From: Gymnopus androsaceus JB14
Lineage: Eukaryota > Basidiomycota > Agaricomycetes > Agaricales > Omphalotaceae
Direction: 5' to 3'
DNA length: 64,000 nucleotides
Assembly (NCBI GenBank): GCA_009733575.1
Contig: ML769411.1
Coordinates: forward strand, 60,555 to 124,554
A model generated the notes under the pieces. That model had not been told where the DNA came from. It did not search any database and was given only the letters and a program-made list of their open reading frames with translations. Position numbers and translations under genes: made by a program. This document shows positions 34,504 to 46,981 of this stretch, piece after piece (position 1 is the stretch's first letter; each line of letters starts with the position of its first letter).

Positions 34504-36293
34504 CTAAACATCCAAGCTGACCAACGCATCCATCCCAAAGTCAGGCCGATCCATTTTTTGAGCAACGACCAACTTGCCTTCGGAATTATCCTTCACAAAA
34601 TGAAATTGGACCTCTAATTCACCTCCCAAAGACCTGAACAAATCGACCTGAAATGTTTCCAGTTTCTGATTATGGTGCAGGTGTAGGGCATCTTCCAGAG
34701 CATGGTGATGGTTGTGTTGTATGTTATCTCTGGACCTCTTGACATGCTGGAAATAACTGCCCTCCTGATGATCCACTAGAGCCCCCATGTCAACCACCAC
34801 TCTCAGATGTTCCAGATGTGGTAAATTCTCGACAATAGTCTCATAAACTGTTTGCAACACCTACAAAGAATCAATTGTTAAGACAGTTAGAACATGGAAA
34901 AAGAAACACTTACAGCTGGTTGAGATGCTGATCTTTCTATCGCGCACTGAAAATGCGTCAAGCGAGGACATGCCTCGGTGATCATTCGAATACACTCCAA
35001 TGAAATGCCGACGTATTCAGCCAAGTCGTCCGTGCAGATCTATCAACGAAAGGCCAGTCTCGTAGATGCACAACCTGGCGTAGTGTTGCCGTACACATCG
35101 AGGCCTCCTTTAGCCATAAGAACTCATCTCGAGACTACTGCAGGGAATGCTAGGCTCTCGATAGGACGGGAATTGAATGAGCAAAGAGATGTGCAGTCAT
35201 CCGTGAATGCGGCTTGAAGCCGTGAAAGCTTTGGGAGCAGGTTTGGCATCAACGGGTTGACCTGAGCTTGATGGATCCAGTGGCGGAACCATCATATTTG
35301 AGATCTTCGATATTCGGAGTGTCGCAGCAAGAATGCATTGTACACAGTATCATTGTCAGCGGCGCGCGTGTCGATGACGCAAAGTTGCTTTCAAAAGAGG
35401 AAAATTGAATGTTGGGTCGTCTAAAGCCTTGTGGAAAGGCCGAGCAGATGTTGACGATGTAAGCTCGTCCCACGCGTCCGAAATATATAGAGAAATTCGT
35501 GTGATATTTGGGCAGGATCTCTGAACTTGCCAAAGGATTTGCGCTGCGGTAGAAGGGCTGGCTGGGCAAGAGGAAATATTTGAACATCGTGCGTGATGAT
35601 AAAATATGAAACTCACGAGCATCTTTTTCATGCAAAATGCAATTCAAAACTTGTCAATGACGGACCACAGAGCTCTTCCTAGACCCATCTTCAATGAAGC
35701 CGACAGGAGAATCAAAAATCACTCACGACTACGCCGAAACTCTTTCGCAGATTCTTCGTTGGGAACGAGCATCCAATAACAAAGCATTCAACGGATGAGA
35801 ATGCTGAGAAACTGGTGTTTTGGAAAACTTCCGAAAATCCAAGACCTTTGCATCGGTGCGCGAATGATTTTACTGAGGCGCCGTAGAAGATAACATTGTT
35901 GATGGCAGCTAATGCCAGTTTCAGGAATGTGGTCGAACTGATAGGAGCCATTGCCACTAGTCGCTCTTTCTTTGCCTTCTCATCCCTTGAGTAGATTCGA
36001 AGGGAGCTGCGAGTAAGATACTCAGGGTTTTTATACGGATACTCCAAGACAATCGATTTAACAAACGTCGCAGGATGAGGGCCAATGAGTGGAAGCCGAG
36101 CCTTTTCTATTAATGCAAGCGTTGACAGCGTCAATGTATCGATTTTTTCGTAAAGAATGGGATTGAATGCCTCATAAGCACGTTTAGAGACTCGACTAAG
36201 GGCACAGAAGGTGCTGGTGCTGTCGGAGATATGCTGAGCAATTAAATGGTATAATTCGAAAGGTAACGCGTTAAATCCAGAACCATGGTTCAT
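34504..36293 (-). pseudogene. F-box protein gene, probably broken
   Basis: It begins MNHGSGFNALPFELYHLIAQHI with an F-box over residues 8-45 (SRVSKRAYEAFNPILYEKI). Later exons give QRSCPNITRISLYISDAWDELT, an AFLLRH piece and an NIEDLKYDGS piece typical of basidiomycete F-box/LRR proteins. The last exon (34860-34504) is HLEHLRVVVDMGALVD...ALVSLDV. Between 35400 and 35270 the conserved text jumps through all three frames. A stop also interrupts the exon near 35140. This suggests a recently decayed member of the F-box expansion. Confidence 0.65.
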
Positions 36294-36402
36294 TGCCTGT
36301 AGATGAGCCAGTTAATCGCAGATGGATAAAGAGAATACTCATGGTGAAGCAAGTCAAGGAAATGTTGATCCACAGCACGTGTCTTCCTGTCGGGTCGTGA
36401 AG

Positions 36403-36428
36403 ACTCCGAGTCGGAGTCCGACTCCGAA
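36403..36428. repeat. GAGTC/GACTC palindromic cluster
   Basis: Alternating GACTCCGAGTCGGAGTCC words in the region upstream of the F-box gene start; a small hairpin is possible. Confidence 0.4.
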
Positions 36429-36801
36429 GAGATCAAAAGAACAGAATTTGAGATTGTAATTTGTAGTATTTGACACTGTAATGTACAAGATACATATAAC
36501 ACAGGAACGGTAATGTAGGAGAAAAATAATGCGAAGAAATAGATGGCGGTCGAAGTCAACCAGTGATAAAGAGAAGTAAAGAGAGACGTTGAAGGCAAAG
36601 CCTAAGACCAGAACCAAATGAAAGGATACTCGAGTACAACCAATTACTCTTTACACCAAATGAGAAGTAGATTGCGAACGGGCAAACACAAACAAGGAAG
36701 TAGAGCATTGAGCTCGAGATAAAGTACATAAAGATATAAAAGAGCCCGACCGAGGCTGAATGAGAGACTGTTAAAAGGCAAATTGTGTATGTAGCCGATT
36801 G

Positions 36802-38977
36802 TTACGACTCGAGGTCATCGCCCTCTCCCGCAAGCATAATAGCCTCGAGAGCCTTTTGCGACCTTGGCTTTATATCAATACCGAACAGGTCCGGCGTTCT
36901 GTACATCCCAGAGGATCAGTAACGATAAACAGTGGAGGGGAAAAAATATTCACCTGAACACACTATTATTAAAGTCTATCTTTTCCCTAACCACTTTACC
37001 TTCTACACAAGGTCTATGCACATCGACAGTGCTTAATAGTGTTGCCATGAGTAACCAAACACTACTCTCCACCAAATTCTGACCAGGACACTGTCGACGA
37101 CCAAAGCCAAACACGTATGTACGCGGATCGCGTCTTTTCTTCTCCCTCCTGATCGCATCGTACTCTGGATGATTATAAGATTCGTAGAGAACTTTTTCTT
37201 CGTGCGGTGAGAGTAGGTATCGCTCCGGCTTGAAATCATCCACATCGTTGCCAAACAGATCGTTCGAACGCATGATGGACCAGATGTTTCCAAAGATCAA
37301 AGAGCCCTTGCGAAGGAGCATAGGGGAAGGATTAGGATTGGATGATGAAGGAGCAGGTGTGTATACGTCGTCTTGTGTTAATCTATGAGGTAGATCTGCG
37401 TTGAGTTAGCACAAGCTCCGGATAGACCACGAAAAAATGCGCTTACTTAACGGAACAACCACCCCCCATCTCCAAACTTCCGACATGATAGCCTCGACGT
37501 ACGGGAATCGAGGTTTCTTCAGCTTCATACTACCATTCTGGCCATCAGAAACCTCAACATCAATGAAACGATCCGATAAACTTGGCAGGCGGGGTTTGAT
37601 CACTGAGGGAGAATCATCATCGTCTGAAAAGAGATGAAAGTGTCAACAAAGAACGAGTGCATGACAGTTTGGACCTACTCAAGCCAGTAACCATATCAAG
37701 CTCCTTTCTTGCCTTGCGTACAACCTCTCCGCCTTTATCCGTATCCTCCAAAATCGCCAGAAAGTAGTGCATCACAGTAGCAATCGTGGTATCGCCCGAG
37801 GCAGCGTACATACTATTCGCCGTCCACTTGAGATCAAATTCGAACTGTGCGTAATTTTCAGCAGACGGAGCGGGTTTGTTGGTAACGGGAGCGGATGTGG
37901 CCCATGAGGAGAGCAATTCGACGGGAATATCAGATTTGGGTTTTGAGTGTCCATGGGCAGAGGATGAAACTACAGTTTCTGAATTATCCAACAGCATGGA
38001 GCAGAAGGAGGATTTATGTGTTCCTTTTTTCATCTCTGCTTTGACCCACTCGAAGGGGCTCTCCACAAATTCGATCATCTTAGCTTTCCATGCTCGAGAC
38101 TTTGGGAGAAAGGATAACAACGAAAGGGACTCGAGTGATTTCGGGGCCTTTTTCAGCCAGGGGAAGATATCGACCAACCATACTCCTCCTCCCGACGCGA
38201 TTTTGTTGCTAAGAATATCCACACAGTCTTCCGCCATGTCCAAAAACTGGTCATGTACTGTCTGAGTATAAGGCGTCGTAACGGTATATCCATAAACGAC
38301 CGAAAGAGTGAGTTGGCCGGCGTACCGACGGATAAGCTTCTGATAGGCGTGAAAGCGGGCAGGCATAGATGACTGAGACGAGGACGATCATGGGCGAAGA
38401 AGAATAAGAAGAGTATGCGGATATTAGGCCAGTTAAAAAACCAGCCGTTTCCCTCTCGATCAAGCCTTTGTACGCCCCAATGCTCTCTTTAGAGAAGGCC
38501 AGGCCCATCAGTCTCCTCTGCCTCTTGGATTGCGCTCCGTATGAGGTGAACGCGACCATGTTATCGCATCTAGAATCGAAAGCGTAAGCGACGGATATCA
38601 TCGATGTTCAGAGATCGGCCCTACCCACAAAGTTCCCCAGCCATCACTAATTTTGGCTTATCGGAGTATATCCCGCCTTTCTTGTCCAGAAGGTCGAAGC
38701 AGACCTCGGGACTTGAAAGGAAGATCAAGGGCATACTTACTGAGAGGGAAGGATGCAGTACTGATAGCTGGACAACTGGCCCGTATGTTTGCGAAAGGGA
38801 AGTCGCCTTGACCCATAGCTCCTTTGCGGTCAAGTCGAGTAGATTTCCGATGAGAGGAAGGGGTTTCGGACCTGGTGGGATACCCACTGTAGCCGAGGAG
38901 TTCTTTCTGGGACGCAAATAAAGATAGAGGAGGGAGACAAGTCCGGCGATGATGATGAGGAGATAGAAGGTATCCAT
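36802..38977 (-). CDS. cytochrome P450 monooxygenase, O-methylsterigmatocystin oxidoreductase-like
   Basis: An ER P450 of the type common in basidiomycete expansions. A membrane anchor (FYLLIIIAGLVSLLYLYL) leads to the hinge IPPGPKPLPLIGN. Then come YGPVVQL, an I-helix with AASGDTTIATVMHYF, ExxR as SEVWRW, DDFKPERYL and the heme motif FGFGRRQCPGQNL (about 37085-37110). It ends GEGDDLES. The substrate is unknown; a family link to OrdA-like enzymes rests on motif style only. Introns are recognisable near 37385-37440 and 37620-37680. The junction near 38370-38400 is unclear (intron or frame change). I chose MDTFYLL as start because a TATA motif lies 47 bp before it. Confidence 0.85.
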
Positions 38978-39023
38978 CGCTTGCAGGTAGAGTAAAGACA
39001 AGAAGAGAAACGAAGAAGACGTT

Positions 39024-39029
39024 TTATAC
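39024..39029 (-). promoter_or_regulatory. TATA box candidate of the second P450 gene
   Basis: TATAAA on the minus strand, about 47 bp before the preferred ATG (38977) and only 23 bp before an alternative ATG (39001), which argues for the inner start. Confidence 0.4.
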
Positions 39030-40964
39030 GAGTCCGTCTATGTGTGAGCTTTACCAGGATGATGAACGGTGATCAAAGACTGAAGGAAGCGCGTCGGGAT
39101 TTACGTCCTTGGTAGCTGCGTTGGCCAATTAGGATGTTTCGTCCAAGTCTGCCAGGCGGAAGCAAGAAAAAAGTCGATTCAGAATGCCGGCGGCGAGGGA
39201 GAATCGCTAGTCCAAAACTTTGTAGTAACGGATGCGCCAAAGTAAGTGGCTGTAATGGTTTCAGAGGTGGAAGGAGGCCTTGGAAGGTCGAGGTCGAGAG
39301 CAAAGTGCAGACTTCGCAGCAGTGACCACGTCAGATAGCCCAAATAGACGTGAGCGCGTCTGAGACAACAAGGTTAAGGAGGGAAAAGGAATAAATTCGA
39401 AGCGAAGAAGAAACACATTTTTAAAGTAAGGACATTCCCGATCTCCGAAGCGCCCATTACGTACTTTCCACTAACATGCGCCACTTCCGGCCTTTCCAAG
39501 TATGTATCTTCAATCTCCCGTCTTGTCTGGCCTGCTCTTGAAGTATCCTCGACTCAAGTCAGGAGGTTTCATCTTACGTCTATGGCCTATGATCTTGATT
39601 CTTTGCACTTCTCGACTCTTTTCATCATATCCGACCGAGGATAGATGGTAAGATCTGGTGAATAGGACCCTGCAATAATTAATGCAAAAAATGTCTAGCA
39701 TTCATCACCGAAATAGCGCGATGCGGTCTCTGACCAAGTACGTGATTGAAGATTTGACTACCGCGTCTTGAAAAGGTACACTCTACTGATGCCCCAGGTT
39801 AAAGCCTTTTCCTTCAAAGTTGAAACCCAGTTGCTTTTGTCTCCTTTAGACACGGACACCGAAGCATTAAAGAGCTTGATAGACCTTCGTTCAAAAAACA
39901 AAGCAGTGACGGGCTGCGGTATTACTGGTTCTCACCTTCCAATTCTAGTAGTAGATGATAGATTGTTTTCGTCCATTCCGTCCCGACAGCCTGTGATTTT
40001 CTATTCTGTTTTTGCAATCGGGAATCTACAGTATGTGGGCAGCTTTTTTTTCAGTGACAGAACCCGTGCGATGTGCCTCCGCCGTAACTGTTTCGTGCGA
40101 TGTCTCCCTCCACGGCTAGAGGTGTCGTGTTATTCCTCATTACATGCCCTATGTAAGGTGGCAATAAGTAGTCTGCCGTACCTTTACAGTAAAACTCACG
40201 TTTTGGTCTTTATAGATGGCCTTCTTCCGCGACGTCTTGAATGTGGATGCAACTTGTAGTCTGTTTCTCTTGACGACAAACGTGATACTCGGAAACAACA
40301 CTGAAGCAATAATGTCATTGTGGTGTATCTGACGGTGTATGCTTCTTCGAATTCTGATACATCTTTTCGCTATTGAAATACTCCAATCCCCAAGGACTTT
40401 CGTCCGATTTTTGCAACAAGGCACCCGCGCAATGAACACCTTGGAATAGTTGTTCAGGTTGTTCCCGGAATCGCAAGCTAGACTCGAAGAACTGAACGCG
40501 CATCGTACTAACACCCGACAGTAGAAAGTCTAGACAACGCGCTCGATGTATGGAGGTTAATGCGAAGCCTGGTCTAGGGCAATCTTGGAGCTACCCGTTT
40601 ATCTTAGCATGTTATTCTCGTCCCACCCATCAAGGATATGATTCTGTGAATTGATGTCTTTTTTTGATAGAAAAGACCGTACTGCAAGTCCGAGATACCT
40701 GGCTCCGAGACCTGCGGCTGTAAGATAACCATACATCCTTCCAAATAATTGAAAGCTCAGCTTGGGCGCGGAAAGCTTTGCTTCACAAATTTTCTAACAT
40801 GCGGAATTCAGCACTTGGCGCTGATCTAGTCCCGACTTCCTCTCAAAATACACCATCAGATTGGGCGTTTCAAAGGGCTTAATACTTGTCAAGAGGTCAA
40901 AAATATAAGGATATTCTTTATACATACTTAAATCCATTACTACACATTGTTAACTTCTCTGCCT
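39030..40964. other. long intergenic region
   Basis: Nearly 2 kb between a P450 promoter and the 3' end of the glutathione peroxidase gene. Open readings here (for example 39768-40259 plus) have no family text and look accidental. I see no repeat family or RNA gene. Confidence 0.5.
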
Positions 40965-41653
40965 TTAATTTGCACTTGGCTGTAATAGCTTCGCAATCTC
41001 AGCATCGATAGCTTGCGGAGTGGTGGTCGAAGCCCAGCGTTGGACAACGTTGCCCTGTTTATCGATCAAGAATTTCTCAAAGTTCCACTAGCACAAAAGA
41101 TTCATTAGCTTTGTTTCTTGGTCTCCGAAGAACGAAGATATTCACCTTGATACGAGTAAGGCCCAAAATACCAGACTTCTCCGACTTTAAAAACTTGAAG
41201 ACTTCATTGGTGTTGTCTCCGTTGACATCAGATTTCTTCATCAGAGGGAATGTAACTCCATGATTGACCGTACAGAACTCGGCAACTCCGGCGTCATCGA
41301 GAGGTTCCTGACCTCCAAACTAAATAGGAGATGATGAGGTCTTGCTGGATAAGGCAGGGAAGGGGATAAGCATACTTGGTTGCAAGGGAAACCCAAGATG
41401 GTGAAGTCTTGGTCCTTGTATTTATCGTACAAAGCTTGCAGGCCTGCAGGAAGAAGTAAGATCATCTGTTACGCAGAAGCAAAACTCGTTTTTCAGACGC
41501 ACCTTTGTATTGAGGCGTGAACCCGCAAGCACTAGCAGTGTTCACAATCAAAACTACTTTGCCCTTGAGGTCGGCAAAATCAAAAGTTTTGTTGCCAGGC
41601 ATAGCAGCCGTCAAAGAATAGAATCCGGTCTTTTCAGTTTCAGTTTCAGACAT
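40965..41653 (-). CDS. GPX: glutathione peroxidase-like thiol peroxidase
   Basis: Reduces hydroperoxides, in fungi usually with thioredoxin. Exons join to give [40 protein letters not shown] with the peroxidatic Cys, GFPCNQFGGQEP with the resolving-Cys loop, [12 protein letters not shown] and [10 protein letters not shown] with the conserved Trp-Asn. It ends AKLLQPSAN. The key position is Cys (no selenocysteine), as in other fungi. The start [10 protein letters not shown] gives a cytosolic protein of about 160 aa. The frame stays open upstream to an ATG at 41788, adding a basic, Arg-rich leader that would suit mitochondrial import. Confidence 0.9.
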
Positions 41654-41869
41654 TGTGTGCAGACCTGATGTTCGAAGCAAGGGTTTCGAAAGTGGACGAG
41701 GGGTATAGAAGATATGAGCTCGACGACGAGGAATAAATACTAAGATGCGCAAGTTGCTGATGAAGCGGTTGGAAAGAAATGTGATCATTTCTTTCTGTTC
41801 CCGTGACAATATCCCTAAGCAATCCCTAAGGCACTGACTACTTTTAGTAATGTAGTCCTCAGCGACTAT

Positions 41870-42075
41870 CTCCTTGAACAACATCCGACTGAGAATACAT
41901 ATGCTCAGTTCCGCGTGATATGTACTGCCATGCCCCGCAGGAGTCGCGCTGAGTCCTGACATAAGACATAAGTCATGACTTGTAAGTAGCGCTACTCCTT
42001 GAACGTCCGATTGAGAATATCATGTACTCAATTTCGCTTCCGTGCCCCGTAGGCGTCGCACTCACTGACATACTT
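41870..42075. repeat. diverged tandem duplication, about 110 bp x 2
   Basis: CTCCTTGAAC..TCCGA.TGAGAATA..CTCA.TT..GC..TGCCCCG.AGG.GTCGC occurs at about 41870-41955 and 41995-42065, between the glutathione peroxidase and telomerase genes. Confidence 0.65.
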
Positions 42076-42205
42076 TCCATGACGCACCTCTCGGCGCGCT
42101 GACACTGAGGCTAACGCGTCCTGAAGGCCCGAAATTTTGAAACGCGGCAAATCAATACTAACGCTCAGTATGCTCAATCCATATTCGGACATACTATAAT
42201 GATTC

Positions 42206-45200
42206 CTAGACATCAATGCGCTCTAGACAACTAAACCCAGCTTTGATAACTTTCTGGAACTTCTTGCGTCGATTGTAATTCTTCCCTCGTTCCATGTCGA
42301 AGGCCAGTGCTCTCAGCAGGGAGCGGTACCGCTGAGGCCGACGAGACAAGACTTTGTGAAAGGCATGCGCTCCTAACCTGTCAGAGCATTGCATGTTAGT
42401 CCAGGAACTATCGGGTTATCCTTAAGCCAATTTCTAACCATAATACATCTGATTTCTGTACACGGACGAGGCTGTTGTTCGCCTTAGCAATTCGATTCAG
42501 TGCTTTACTACGCATCGCACTAAAGCAATAGCAAAACATCTGGCGGGTGGTATCTAGATATCAATGGAATCTCAGCCACATTGACGTTAAATGAAATAGC
42601 GACGAATCTTACCCTTGACAAGTTTGTCGGTTACGCGCCTCTTTTTTCCATCCCAGTCGCGAATGTACGCGTCCATTTTCATCGCCGACAGTAGGAAATT
42701 CTGATAGATGTTCAAATGGATGGTGTGCTCAGAGTTGAGCGCTGAATCAGTAAAAATGACATGACTGCGTCTCTTTGCAAGCCTGTGCTGGACTTAGGAT
42801 CTAAAGTGAACGAAATGGAAACACACTGACAATAGCATCTTGTTTAAAAACGCCCGACCGGAAGAACGACCTCGTTGAATTGTCAAAGATTCAGCCAGGT
42901 CTGGATTTTCATGAGTAACTCGACAGCAATTAGACGGATCCATGTACTCACGAGAGCTGTTGTATCGGTCGTAATCCACTGCGACGGAAAGGTCCGTCAT
43001 GTTAATAGCATATCCACACCATGGAAAGGCTATGGCTAGAGTCAGGTTGGCTCAATGAGTAGAGGTGAGTAGATGCCATACAATCCTGCTTCGGGGGGAT
43101 AACGTTAAGTACTTGCTCGTCAAAGTCAAAGTTGGCGACAGTTTTGTCTCTGGAAACGAAACATCCATATTCAGGATGTCCTAAAGCAGAAAAGTTAGGC
43201 AAGTTCCGTCGCACTGATTTTCGGGACCGGCCTTTGTTCATTATTTTGAGGAATTGTTTCGCCTTCGCTAGATCGGCAGTAATGAGAAGATAGTCATCGG
43301 TGTGTCTCATGAGTAACTGAGCAAGAGGTGAGTGAAAGTTCAATGCCTGCCATATAATGTAGAACCGCACACTTTGAGGATCATCGAAGAAGCTTGGAAA
43401 GTCCGGTTGTCTCTCGAGATCGCCATAAAAGAATGAACATAATATGCTCGAAAGAACAGATCCCTGCGGGATTCCAATGACCTGGCGATAGTAATCACTT
43501 CCAATCTAGTAATCTTAGTACTTACCAGAGAAGCATTACATCAGATGAAGCACGCACTTTCACAATGTTCTCTGTTATATGTTGTTCTAAAAGTTGTAAA
43601 ACACTCTGCACTTTTGCGGATGGGTAGGTTACCTGGAATTGTATCGCATTAGTCAATTCTTAAGGTCAAAAGCAGGTACTGACTTGATCTACGAATATAA
43701 TGTTGCGCAAGGAATTGGCCAAGTCAAGGGCGCATTGTAAAAAATGAGGGTGATCATCTGGGGAAAAATAGTGAACAATCCGCCGCGTACGCAGAGATAT
43801 ACATGCTTACTTTCCGGTATAGCTTTCTTGAGGTACGTGCGCTTAGGTCGGTTGACACTTGTAAAAACCTGACCAAATCTCTGGATCATGTAATCATCCT
43901 AGGTAACGTTTAGCTCTAGGTCAGCGCACTCGACTCGCAATGTCGTTTGCACACCTGAGAAATGAGCGTCCGTAAGATTTCTAGCAGCCGTTGCTGATCA
44001 ATGGTGTCAAAACACGCCTGGACATCCATTTTAACAAAGTAGAGCTTTGGGCTATTAACTCACAGTTCATTAGGCCACTCGACGGGGAAAAGAACATTTC
44101 AGCACTGACATGTTTCTACCAGAACCCATGCAAAGAGAAGTTTTGAAGAGCTTGAGTTTGAGGTACACATCGTCATCTCCGGACGTTGAAGCTCCAATAA
44201 GATGGGGCTGGGTTTCCTAAAGTAAGAAATTAACGTTGTAAAAGTACCGCAATTCGAAAATCGAATCTCTACCTTCTCATACTTCAGGATTCGAAAGGCT
44301 GCCTGTAATATCTGATTGATTGAACGATCGCCATGAGGCAGACCCTGGAATGTCCACTTCATTTAGGGACTTCACCGTAGAAGAAGTAGGCTCGCATACC
44401 GCTTTGGGGTTTTGCTTGCGCCTTAAATTGACAATGGGTCGCACACCGGTTTCTTTCGGCAACAGACGGACAAAAGAAAATCCTAATTGGCGCTGTTTGA
44501 GCATCTCTTTTGCCTCGTTTTCAGATATCTTCTCAAATGTGCCATTTGTAAGACGGTCGATGAGAGGTTCACAGAGTCGTTCCCAATCATCCAGCCGAAA
44601 GTAAAGCACCTGATTGCGAAAGGCCGAGGTATCTGTAATGTAAAAAGTGGTCTAGAGTGACCATTACGATGAATCGATGGTCGAGGAATGTAACGAGACA
44701 TACCCGGAGGAGTGAAATTACGAAAGAGTCAAAGAACCAGAACATGAAGTCTTCCAGGAGCTCGCGTCGTTTGAGGGTATCTGAGACGGACACCCTCGTT
44801 TGATTCTTCCCATCTCCGGAAGGCATGAGCCATTCACACCCGGAGGTACTAAATCCTTGAAGTACGTGATGGAGGGAAAGAGTCTCGTAACGGCGACAGA
44901 CGATGAACTTCCTGATTTCTGGACAGAAAACAATTTAAAGAAATGAACAGGAGTAGTCACGTCCTAGCTTACGCTGACACACGAGTTTGAAATTTGCTTT
45001 GGTTCCCCAGAAGCTCTTTGGGATAACAGCGTCCGTGACTAAAATCACATATTTGTATACCTAGAGAAATGTCAAGAGTGATCATCGAGATATCGAGATA
45101 AGAACGACCCTACTTCGCTGTAGTGGGAAGCAAAATCCATGAAACGAGGTTTGTTTTTAATTGTCTGTCGGACTTGCGTTAGACCTAGAGCTGATATTGT

Positions 45201-46838
45201 ATTTCCTTCGGTGTCAAATGAATCTATCTTGAGAGAATTTTGGGATCGCAGCTGAAGCGTGTGCTCCGACATCATTTCCTATATCTCACTGAGACCAAAC
45301 GAATGGGACTGGGATCCAGAGCTTACCAGTATAGAACTTCCATCTACATCGCTCTCTAGTAATGCCCTGTAAGTATAATAAAACAGTATAATGAAAGACT
45401 TACGAAGAAGTTCAGGTGATAATTTCGATGGACAAGCCCTGTCTCTCAGTAACTGATACTTGCATTTCCCATGTCTCCATATCAGCTTTTCCATAAGAGG
45501 CAAAACTCCTTTCAGTCTCTTCGGGGTCTTGCAGGAGCCTAGCCTCTGTCGCAAATTCAGTTTGTGCTTTGCATAAACGCGGTAGTACAACCTTACTTGG
45601 ATTTCGGCTTCTCTATCCATAAAGTCGGGGATATACGAAGGCTCCCATTTCTTTACTTCAAACATGAAAGCATTTGCTAGCCCGTATTGTCGAGGAAATA
45701 TGTACTTTGCTAGGCGTCGACTTTGTTCAGCCTGAACGCGAGGATTCACATCCGTAGGGGTCTTCGCACGAGGCCCGGAGGACAGCTCCATTCGATTCAA
45801 GATATCTACGATGAATGAATATATGAGATGCATCGAGTTGATATAGGTCGAAAGCCTTACGATTTAGGGGTAGGCCTACGACAATAGACCCGGCGCGGGT
45901 GAGACTCGGACGAGCATAGAACATGCGTTGCCGCGCAAAAGACACATCCATCGGGGATCGTCTATACGCATCATCAAATAAGGCAAGCGGACGAGAGACA
46001 CAAACATACATGCGTAACTTAGGAGGAGGCCGGGAGAAGCTAGCGGTAGAACCGACCTTTAATCGTTTATGTAGCCTGTCAGACTCCTCACTTTCAGTGG
46101 TTGTGCGTTTTCTCTTGTTCGAAGGTTTCGCAGTTCTATCGCGCTCGTTTTGGGGAGCTGTGTATAGCAAAATCGGCCCTGTCATTTGGCAAAGACATCC
46201 ATTCGGCAATGCGGAAAACATGCTAGTTTCAGTGAGAAGATGAATCATAGCGTCGATCCCGATCCTGAATGCTGAGTGTGAGTTGTAGCAACGTAATGTA
46301 GAAAGGATGTCCAAACCTGTGAAGTAGCAAAACCCATTCCGGTCTTTGGAGGGCAGTGACAATAGTGTTCACGAAAAAGTTGTTCATTCGCCCATTCCGA
46401 GTCAGCCCTTCTCCTTGGCCTTTTGCCTATGAAGATTGGAGTGAGGAGATGCAGAGGAAGAAAAAGGCATGAATTACGAGACGATATCCTTGGGTGATAA
46501 TATTGGTTTGTATCTTGCGTGTCAGGAGTAACTCTTGAGCTCTATCCATGACCTTTCACGACGTAAGTGTTTACTACATCGACAACCACTCCAAAAGTAC
46601 TCACATACACCATATCCACAGAAGGATCCGGATTCCATGAGATGGAATCGCTTGATGCTGCGTCTTTGGCAACATAAGTCGTTTCGAGTAATTGACGAAA
46701 GGCAGGAGTGTCATTTGCTAACACTAGAGCCGGCCGGATGCTAGTTTGTGGAATAAGAGTTTCCTCCAAGTATATTCGTAGGGGTTTAATGGTCTCGAAG
46801 TACTTTTGTAGGATATCCAGCGCCACAGAATGTTCCAT
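42206..46838 (-). CDS. TERT: telomerase reverse transcriptase
   Basis: Catalytic protein of telomerase, nuclear, spread over many short exons. The start MEHSVALDILQKYFETIKPLRIYLEE opens the TEN domain. The GQ region follows (AMIHLLTETSMFSALPNGCLCQMTGPILLY-type text, 46300-46190, quoted in part). The telomerase-specific T motif includes YIFPRQYGLANAF (about 45670-45710) and PKSFWGTKANFKLVC. RT motif 1/2 reads FSFVRLLPKETGVRPIVNLRRK (about 44420-44485). Motif A is FVKMDVQACFDTI (about 44010-44040), B' is IPQGSVLSSILCSF, C is LMRHTDDYLLIT with the two Asp (about 43280-43316), and E is FPWCGYAI. The CTE ends at FSCLERIDV. All catalytic Asp residues are present. The start is 144 bp from the divergent PBP2-like gene. 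Confidence 0.92.
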
Positions 46839-46981
46839 GGTCGACGAAAGACTCAAAGAGACAAACGCGTGAATCACAAACACGCGACACGTGCTTTGTC
46901 ACACGGCCCGGCCGGTGGCCGCGGCCGAACTCTGATCGTGATAAGATTCACTGAGCGTTTCTTGCTTACTCACCTCCCTCG

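Noticed and set aside
36290..36617. hydrophobic readings upstream of the F-box gene
   Set aside because: They stop just before the F-box ATG and contain no family signature; likely 5' UTR.
39768..40259. 163-aa plus-strand reading
   Set aside because: No recognisable domain, unusual composition for a fungal protein, and no companion exons; probably accidental.
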